Source of the DNA: Clostridia bacterium
GTDB lineage: Bacteria > Bacillota > Clostridia > Oscillospirales > Acutalibacteraceae
Length of the DNA stretch: 64,000 nucleotides
Direction of reading: 5' to 3'
Assembly (NCBI GenBank): GCA_017441385.1
Contig: JAFRXY010000107.1
Location: forward strand, 17,382 to 81,381
Shown: one piece after another, positions 58,293 through 64,000 of the stretch
Layout of the letters: each line of letters begins with the position of its first letter
How positions within the stretch are numbered: position 1 is the stretch's first letter
The notes under the pieces: generated by a model
The model's database searches: none
What the model was told of the DNA's origin: nothing
Seen by the model: only the letters and a program-made list of their open reading frames with translations
Translations under genes and position numbers: made by a program

Positions 58293-60116
58293 TTAGCTCT
58301 CTTTGGTTTTGTTCGGATTGTGTTGCTTATTTTGCATAAATGCGGGAATCATTATCAAAAAAGCAAGAAGAAGTATTCCTATATTAATCGCAAGGGTAAA
58401 CGGAATTCCCAAGAAATCCGAATCATCAGTTATTTCTGACAGGCTGATATCTTCCCGTACTACTTCCGGAGCATCTTCCGGAATCCTACCGGTTATTGCA
58501 ACATCCGACTGGGCAATCATATCCGCCGTGAACCAGACTTCGTTGTTATACGAAAAAGTCGCCTGACCGAGATGATCGCCGTACTTCACGGGAGCGCTCA
58601 CCGTGTCGCCGAAATCATACCTGACCTCTATCAACGAACTGTCTTTTTGAATCTTTTCGATATCTTTCTTTTTAACAGAAACAGATTCATCGTTAAAGAC
58701 AGGCTTAACGGCAATCTTGCTTTGGGTTTCATTTCCCGACACGGTAACAGTGTAGTTGCCGGCTGAAAGAAGCTCGTCGCCCTTCACCTGCTGATAATCC
58801 GGATCGAGCTTTTGCGTCCCCTTCTCATCGATCAGATAATGCCCGTCGTAGAGCAGTTCAGAAATCGAAACAATTTTCAGACCCTTTGCCTTATAATCCT
58901 CAAGAATGGTTTTCAGCGTCTTCTTGGTCTTGGGAGCGCTGTTGTGAAAAAGCAGTATGCAGCCCTCCCCCATGCCCTCGGTAGCACGCTTAATGATGAA
59001 ATCAGCCGATTTTTCCGGATCCCAGTCATATGAATCCATCGTCCAGAAAACGGTCTCACAGCCCGCCATACGTGAAATAGCCACTACATTCGTATTGGCG
59101 TTGCCGTAGGGAGGACGCATAATGACCGGGTAGATTCCGATGTTTTCGTACACCATATCGTTTACGCCCTTAATTTCCTCGTACACTTCTTCCAAAGACA
59201 GCGTATTCATTCTCAGGTGATTCATTGTGTGGTTGCCTATCTCATGCCCCCGTTCATGAATCTTCTTGAGCTGCTCAGGAAATCCCTTGCAGAAAAAGCC
59301 TGTGACAAAAAAAGTCGCTTTGGCATCGTATTCATCCAGCATGTCCAGTATATAATCCGTATATACATTGTTGTATCCGCAGTCAAAGCCAAGCGCAATT
59401 TTCTTCTCGGTCGTTTCCACCTTGCGAATGCCGCTTCTGTTCAGATCGGTCACCATTACCGGAATGCTGACGCAAACCGATCCGGTGATCTCATTATACA
59501 CCTTCAGCGCATAGGGCAGCACCCAATCCTTTTCCACGGTAAGCGCATATTGAAAGGAAGAATTGTTGCTGTCGACTGTGAATTTCTTAAGTATTTTTCC
59601 TTCATTTGTTCTCAGAGATATCGGCAAAGGAACCGACATTTCCGAAGCGTTTTTGCATTTAAAATAGACATAAACCTTCTTGTCCACTACCGCCATGATG
59701 AAGCTCGCATTGAAGCTGATTTCAGGCTTGGGAAGCACCTTGACTTCCACCTGTCCCCTCCCCTCTGTCACAAATGCGGCATTTGATTTGACCGAGTAGG
59801 TTTCAAGAGAAGTCCTGCTGTGTTTGCCGGCTTTTATTTTTATACTGCCTTTTGTTTCGCCTGCGGGAATTGTCACTTGCAGCGTCTTTTTTCCTGTTTC
59901 TATTTCCGCGGCAACATCGCTGTTCGGTGCGGAAGAAAGCTCGACGCTCAGTGTGAATTCTGCCCCGCTGTGAACGATTTTGTCTGACGCGCTGATCTTT
60001 GCCGTGATTTCACTATCCGCGAACACCGTGAAATCAAACATCAAAAGCACAATTGAAACCAGCAGTGCGAGCGCTGCTGTCCTGCTGAAAATGTCCTTCC
60101 ACTTAAAAAATATCAA
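58293..60116 (-). CDS. Membrane-anchored polysaccharide deacetylase, PdaA-like, multidomain
   Basis: 607 residues from TTG 60116 (9 bases after GAGGTG). Signal peptide to about 34; an Ig/Calx-beta-like domain (40-140: SASDKIVHSGAEFTLSVELS); a second beta domain; a NodB deacetylase domain (about 240-420). There the zinc motif is GHEIGNHTMNH, with RPPYGNAN, TMDSYDWDP and CILLFHNSAP, but the first motif is GFDCGYNN instead of TFDDG. B. subtilis PdaA also changes that second Asp. A PBP5_C-like beta domain (about 465-545, PVKYGDHLGQATFSYNNEVW) and a C-terminal helix follow. It may deacetylate MurNAc, linked to delta-lactam formation; that is inference. Last gene of the operon; start lies 30 bases beyond the DHHW stop. 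Confidence 0.8.
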   Translation of the reverse strand: MIFFKWKDIFSRTAALALLVSIVLLMFDFTVFADSEITAKISASDKIVHSGAEFTLSVELSSAPNSDVAAEIETGKKTLQVTIPAGETKGSIKIKAGKHSRTSLETYSVKSNAAFVTEGRGQVEVKVLPKPEISFNASFIMAVVDKKVYVYFKCKNASEMSVPLPISLRTNEGKILKKFTVDSNNSSFQYALTVEKDWVLPYALKVYNEITGSVCVSIPVMVTDLNRSGIRKVETTEKKIALGFDCGYNNVYTDYILDMLDEYDAKATFFVTGFFCKGFPEQLKKIHERGHEIGNHTMNHLRMNTLSLEEVYEEIKGVNDMVYENIGIYPVIMRPPYGNANTNVVAISRMAGCETVFWTMDSYDWDPEKSADFIIKRATEGMGEGCILLFHNSAPKTKKTLKTILEDYKAKGLKIVSISELLYDGHYLIDEKGTQKLDPDYQQVKGDELLSAGNYTVTVSGNETQSKIAVKPVFNDESVSVKKKDIEKIQKDSSLIEVRYDFGDTVSAPVKYGDHLGQATFSYNNEVWFTADMIAQSDVAITGRIPEDAPEVVREDISLSEITDDSDFLGIPFTLAINIGILLLAFLIMIPAFMQNKQHNPNKTKES

Positions 60117-60145
60117 CTGATCTTCCACCTCTTGTAACATACAAA

Positions 60146-61324
60146 TCATACAAAATCAAACATTCGGAAATTTGCAGAATTCGGGTCATCGTGTGCGCCT
60201 ATCATAAACTGCGCATAGCAAATCAATACCGTGTCGTAATTCCGGTCAATGATATAGTCGCACAGTGAAAAGTCGTCACTTACGTATCTGATATCCAGAA
60301 AATCAATTTCACGAACGCCCAGCGATAAAAACGGTTCCGTCACCATTGCATATGAATCACCCAGAAGAAGGACTTTACCCTTTTTCACATTGTTGTTTAT
60401 ACAGTCCAGAGCCGAGTAGGAATAATGCCAGATACCGTTTTCATATACATTTCGGGAGGTATTATAGACGGCTTCGTTGATGAAGGCATCAAAAGTCCCC
60501 TTTTTTGTGCTGCCGTCTGACTCTTTGAATGTATAGTCAGTGGGATAGGAGGGTTTTAATTCCACAAAGCTGTCAAGGCCGACGTAGGTCTGGGCGATCT
60601 TTCTGCCCTGCTCCCCCAGCCAGCTGTCCTTCCACTCTCTTGCGGTAAACTTTGCGGGGTTCAATAATTCCATGTCAATATGATAGCCGAACCGCTGATT
60701 CATCGAACCGGCAATGATTCCGGAAGCCCAAAGTCCCGTGGGAACCGTCCAGTGATGATCCGTCCTGTAAAAAAGTGCAAACGAATTAAGGTTTTCGGAA
60801 ACGATGTTCTCTCTCAGATCAACCGCTTGCACACCTGCTTCGCGGATTCTGGACAGGAATGTATCGGCATTTTGATTGCCGTAGCTTTTCAGGCTGAATT
60901 CTCTCTCCATAAGGCTGTCGTCAATATATTTAACCGGCTGATTGACGTACAGCAGATTGACATTGTGTTTACTCAGGAATGCATTCAGCGCCACTGTCTG
61001 TTCGTATTCATAATCCGTACTGGTGGAAGGATATGCCGAGACGATGTAATTATCTTTGGTGACATAGATTCCCATATTGCTGTACAGAATATGCATATTC
61101 AGCGTCTTGGTAATGGTGCCGTTTAAATTGATCAGGTCATTCTTTATCCAGAAATGATCCGCAAATTCCGCTTCGTATTCAGAAATCCCGTCCTGACCGG
61201 ACTCCCTGAGAAATTCCGTCAGTCCGCCCAACCCGGCCAGGGAATTGGTATTGATAACCCCTACAAGCAGAATCGCCAAAAACAGGGAGGCCGTTATCAT
61301 TTTGATGTCAGCTTTTTTTTCCAT
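60146..61324 (-). CDS. DHHW-family (AlgX/SGNH-like) protein
   Basis: 392 residues, ATG 8 bases after AGGAG. N-terminal helix (ITASLFLAILLVGVINT) then an extracytoplasmic SGNH-hydrolase-like fold: LFYRTDHHWTVPTGLWA holds the DHHW signature (catalytic Asp/His), and VLLLGDSYAMVTEPFL holds the nucleophile Ser in GDS. Paired with the MBOAT protein (12 bases upstream), it is the usual two-part O-acetylation system of exported polysaccharides (as AlgI with AlgJ/AlgX or DltB-like). It transfers acetyl groups to a wall or secreted glycan; the acceptor is unknown. Confidence 0.88.
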   Translation of the reverse strand: MEKKADIKMITASLFLAILLVGVINTNSLAGLGGLTEFLRESGQDGISEYEAEFADHFWIKNDLINLNGTITKTLNMHILYSNMGIYVTKDNYIVSAYPSTSTDYEYEQTVALNAFLSKHNVNLLYVNQPVKYIDDSLMEREFSLKSYGNQNADTFLSRIREAGVQAVDLRENIVSENLNSFALFYRTDHHWTVPTGLWASGIIAGSMNQRFGYHIDMELLNPAKFTAREWKDSWLGEQGRKIAQTYVGLDSFVELKPSYPTDYTFKESDGSTKKGTFDAFINEAVYNTSRNVYENGIWHYSYSALDCINNNVKKGKVLLLGDSYAMVTEPFLSLGVREIDFLDIRYVSDDFSLCDYIIDRNYDTVLICYAQFMIGAHDDPNSANFRMFDFV

Positions 61325-61335
61325 ACATCAATCTC

Positions 61336-62769
61336 CTAAAAATTCGCGTAGGTAAAGGGATTGTTCTTTTCGGCTACCACAAATGTCAGGGCGCAGATGA
61401 ACAGCGCAAGGACAATCACATTTATCAGGACTTCATACATTCCTGAGAGCAGTGGATGCCCCTCCAGCTTCTTCCCGATGGCTTTTACAACCGGAAAACT
61501 CAGCAGAACAGCCGCAAGGATAAATACCAGATTATCCTTAAACAAGAACCACGCTCTGTAATCAGCGATTGAAATGCCGATGTTGTCCATCACAAACAGC
61601 TTTTTAATAAATCTGCATCCGTCGACAAACGAATCTGATCGGAACATGATCCATTGGCAATTTATGAAGATCAGGCTGAAAACCCGGTAGAGTATCTTAC
61701 TGATTTTGTGCTTGAACTTTTCCGGATACTTTGTAATGCGTTCAAAGCAGATCATAACAAAATATCCCATTCCCCAGAAAACAAAATTCCACGAAGCGCC
61801 GTGCCAAATTCCGGTCAGAAGCCACACCACAAAGAGGTTTCTGTAAACAAGGAGCCTGTTTTTGTTTCTGGAACCGCCTAACGGTATGTAAACATAATCC
61901 CTGAACCATTCGCTGAGCGAAATATGCCATCTTCGCCAGAATTTGGAAACCGATTCGGTCATATAGGGGAAATTGAAATTTTCATTGCATTTGTATCCGA
62001 ACATTTCGGAAAGTCCGATCGCCATGTCCGAATATCCTGCGAAATCAAAGAACAATTGCAGGGAATAGCAGATGGAGCCAAACCATGCGTAAACCATAGA
62101 GTAATTTTCAACCGGCGTTGTAAAAACCTCGGTAGTGATTTTGGAAAGAATATCCGCTATGAGAATCTTTTTGTTAAACCCAATCAAAAATCGGAAGACT
62201 CCGTCTGAAAACAACGCAAATCGGGCATTCCTTACTCCGGTGTACTCCCCGGGAAAAACCAGATCGTTATATCTGGACAGAGGGCCGGACTGAATCTGGG
62301 TAAAGATTGAAAGATAAAGCGCGTCATGAACGGGATTGGCACTCAGTTTCGCCCTGCCGCAGTAAATATCCGCTATGTAGGAAATGGCTTTAAATGTAAA
62401 AAAAGATATTCCCATCGGCAAAAGCGTATCATATAAAGGTATATTTTCGCCGGACAACGAATGGAACGTACCAATGATAAAATTGGTGTACTTATAATTG
62501 ATCAGGATTCCCGCGTTGATCGCTATGCCGATGATCAGCAGCAAACGCTTGAGATAGTTCCTGTCCGCAAGGCTGATGCTCCTGCCGATAACGATGTTGA
62601 CGATCATCGTAAGAATAAACAGAACAAGATAACGCAATGAGCAGAGCGAATAGAAGCAAAGGCTGATCGCCAGCAGAACATATTCTTTTGCTTTTTTATC
62701 GGCAATATAGTATATCACTAACGAAAAAGGCAAAAAACAAAACAAAAACAGCAATCCGGTAATATTCAT
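61336..62769 (-). CDS. MBOAT-family O-acyltransferase
   Basis: 477 residues with about eleven membrane helices; ATG 6 bases after GGGAG. AlgI-like signatures: LLPMGISFFTFKAISYIADIY, SIFTQIQSGPLSRYNDL, the DFAGYSDMAIGLSEMFG block, NFNFPYMTESVSKFWRRWHISLSEWFRDYVYIPLGG (given in pieces: SKFWRRWHISLSEW, YVYIPLGGSR) and the catalytic His in WLLTGIWHGASWNFV. It carries acyl groups across the membrane to the DHHW partner downstream. Confidence 0.93.
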   Translation of the reverse strand: MNITGLLFLFCFLPFSLVIYYIADKKAKEYVLLAISLCFYSLCSLRYLVLFILTMIVNIVIGRSISLADRNYLKRLLLIIGIAINAGILINYKYTNFIIGTFHSLSGENIPLYDTLLPMGISFFTFKAISYIADIYCGRAKLSANPVHDALYLSIFTQIQSGPLSRYNDLVFPGEYTGVRNARFALFSDGVFRFLIGFNKKILIADILSKITTEVFTTPVENYSMVYAWFGSICYSLQLFFDFAGYSDMAIGLSEMFGYKCNENFNFPYMTESVSKFWRRWHISLSEWFRDYVYIPLGGSRNKNRLLVYRNLFVVWLLTGIWHGASWNFVFWGMGYFVMICFERITKYPEKFKHKISKILYRVFSLIFINCQWIMFRSDSFVDGCRFIKKLFVMDNIGISIADYRAWFLFKDNLVFILAAVLLSFPVVKAIGKKLEGHPLLSGMYEVLINVIVLALFICALTFVVAEKNNPFTYANF

Positions 62770-62783
62770 TTAAAACTCCCTGT

Positions 62784-63815
62784 TCATTCCGCGTTGTAAG
62801 GGTTATTCTCGTCGGGATCAGTCGGATCCCATCCGCTGTAACTGACACCGTCCGCGTTTTTTCCCTTCTTCAATGCGGGATAATTCTCTGTCGGCTCTTT
62901 GTCACATTTCTCATCGACGATTCTGACAGTCGTATACTTATCGCAATTCTCAAAAATCCACTTGGCGTCTCTGACACACAGGCGGATGCATCCGTCGGAA
63001 TCAGCCTTTCCATCGAGGAGCGCCTGATATCCGCTCTTGTCCATCGAGGCGTTTTTCCCTTTGGTTTTATAAGGCAGGGAATGGAAGAGATAATACGGGC
63101 TGATGGTCGTCCCGTACTGTCCGAAAACATTGCCCTTCAGATCGCGCCAAGTGTAATTCTTTACTCTTCCCTTGATGGTGGTGGTGATATAAAAATCTTT
63201 TGTCGGGGTTTCATGTCCTGCTCTGCCTGTGGAACATTGGAAGATTTTCACTTCGGACAGATCGCCGTTTTTATATACCGCTACCCTCTGGTTGCCCTTG
63301 TAAACGGCAATGGCATAATCTGCCACCATTACGTTAACGGCGGAAACAAATCCGTATTTCTTGTTGACTTTAATCTTGTACCATTTTTTGTCGCTGCTTC
63401 TTCCGTAAATCCTCACTAACCGCTCGCTTTTCGTACTTCCGATGATTTCCGAATCGGCGCTGGATTTGGCTCGGACATTTGCGTTTCCTCCGCTGGCCGT
63501 ATGTATATAGCCCCAAGCGACGTAATCTGTGCTTTTTTTTGCGGTTGTCTGTGTGGAAGGCTGTGCGGAAGTCTGCAAGCTGGATTCGGAAACGGCGTTT
63601 ACACTCTCAGTGGATGCATTCAAAAGATCCGAGTCGGACAATTCCCCGGCGGTTGACGATTCCCCGAATGGTTCCGATGGAAGAGTGTTCAGCTTTTCGT
63701 TATCCGAACCGCAGGAAGATACAGCCGCGGAAACAAAAACCGCAGCCAAAATAACAGCTATCATAGTAAGGGAAAATTTCATTTTTTTACTGACACACAA
63801 ATGATTCAATGTCAC
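62784..63815 (-). CDS. L,D-transpeptidase lipoprotein with SH3 domain
   Basis: 343 residues from GTG 63815, 6 bases after AAAGGAG; readings beyond it lack a ribosome site. Lipoprotein signal ending AAVSSC (Cys35), a Ser/Thr-rich spacer, an SH3-like domain (about 105-165: GGNANVRAKSSADSEIIGST, KWYKIKVNKKYGFVS), then a YkuD domain with ISPYYLFHSLPY (His) and the active-site ADSDGCIRLCVRDA (Cys). It should cross-link peptidoglycan by 3-3 links or attach proteins, and is insensitive to most beta-lactams. First of four genes with MBOAT, DHHW and the deacetylase. Confidence 0.9.
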   Translation of the reverse strand: MTLNHLCVSKKMKFSLTMIAVILAAVFVSAAVSSCGSDNEKLNTLPSEPFGESSTAGELSDSDLLNASTESVNAVSESSLQTSAQPSTQTTAKKSTDYVAWGYIHTASGGNANVRAKSSADSEIIGSTKSERLVRIYGRSSDKKWYKIKVNKKYGFVSAVNVMVADYAIAVYKGNQRVAVYKNGDLSEVKIFQCSTGRAGHETPTKDFYITTTIKGRVKNYTWRDLKGNVFGQYGTTISPYYLFHSLPYKTKGKNASMDKSGYQALLDGKADSDGCIRLCVRDAKWIFENCDKYTTVRIVDEKCDKEPTENYPALKKGKNADGVSYSGWDPTDPDENNPYNAE

Positions 63816-64000
63816 TTGCGGCTCCTTTCTGTTTATAGGGGCTTGCACCGGATTTACTGTAAGAGCCTGTTCAGAATCTCTCCACGCACGTCTGGCTGGC
63901 ATCTTTTCCGCCATATTTTGCCAAAATCCTCGTTAATACACAAAGTATTGCCTGCGGTTTTGGCGTCATCTGGCGAAAAATCTGACGGCGCCATCCGCAC
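63816..64000. other. Right-edge region, no believable gene
   Basis: On the minus strand an open frame (MAEKMPARRAWRDSEQAL...) runs into the L,D-transpeptidase gene but has no ribosome site and an unlikely N-terminus for a lipoprotein. The stretch, with GATGCCAGCCAGACGTGCGT and GAGAGATTCTGAACAGGCTC, reads like part of a dispersed intergenic repeat; only one copy is in this window. Confidence 0.35.

Overview
The window looks like chromosome of an endospore-forming Bacillota (Clostridia), most likely an Oscillospirales/Ruminococcaceae-type gut or rumen anaerobe. Direct support is the complete spoIIIA operon, spoIIID, an alpha/beta SASP, a CwlD-type amidase and a PdaA-like deacetylase. Frequent TTG starts, a Thr-rich linker with Ig-like repeats, and a group II ECF transporter with a shared ATPase pair also fit. 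The genus is inference. I see no rRNA, tRNA, CRISPR array, prophage or IS element; there is one short partial-looking repeat at the right edge.

Layout. 0-9 kb: XRE regulator, Gx transporter, ApbE, a second XRE regulator, an ABC-F ATPase behind an unusual inverted-repeat promoter, MtaB, a PH-domain protein, and an ECF sigma/anti-sigma/membrane-protein operon. 9-22 kb: two leucine-rich-repeat paralogues in opposite orientation flank spoIIIAA-AH (minus strand), an RluA-family pseudouridine synthase, and the minus-strand group DUF1858-trmK-nif3-like-rqcH. 22-31 kb: radA, psd, a secreted SH3/cysteine-peptidase-like/Ig protein, a P-type ATPase homologue that has lost key transport residues, a SASP and a class A PBP. 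32-40 kb: an O-antigen-ligase-like polymerase, spoIIID, an HD protein, a small membrane protein with a probable ATT start, and a three-gene phosphonate operon (PEP mutase with an extra nucleotidyltransferase domain, phosphonopyruvate decarboxylase, and a nucleotidyltransferase fused to an iron alcohol dehydrogenase). It is followed by GT8, cwlD and a phosphoesterase on the other strand. 42-49 kb: a second ECF sigma/anti-sigma pair, an aspartate carbamoyltransferase carrying a PyrI-type zinc module, an iron-sulfur-flavoprotein-like reductase, a two-component system, a PHP protein, an unknown protein and ispF. 49-58 kb: DUF3343 with a cysteine desulfurase, ruvCAB, a phosphohexomutase-fold protein lacking the family's catalytic motifs, an rRNA-methyltransferase-like protein and ecfA1-ecfA2-ecfT. 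58-64 kb: a minus-strand envelope operon of L,D-transpeptidase lipoprotein, MBOAT acyltransferase, DHHW protein and polysaccharide deacetylase.

Together the accessory content points to an elaborate cell surface: wall polymerase, glycan polymerase, O-acetylation, and a predicted nucleotide-activated 2-hydroxyethylphosphonate. The most unusual points are the phosphonate fusion operon, two degenerate enzyme homologues (P-type ATPase and phosphohexomutase), two genes that seem to start at ATA or ATT behind strong Shine-Dalgarno sites, and a terminator whose stem overlaps the next gene's transcription start. Function calls come from reading motifs by eye; no database search was run.
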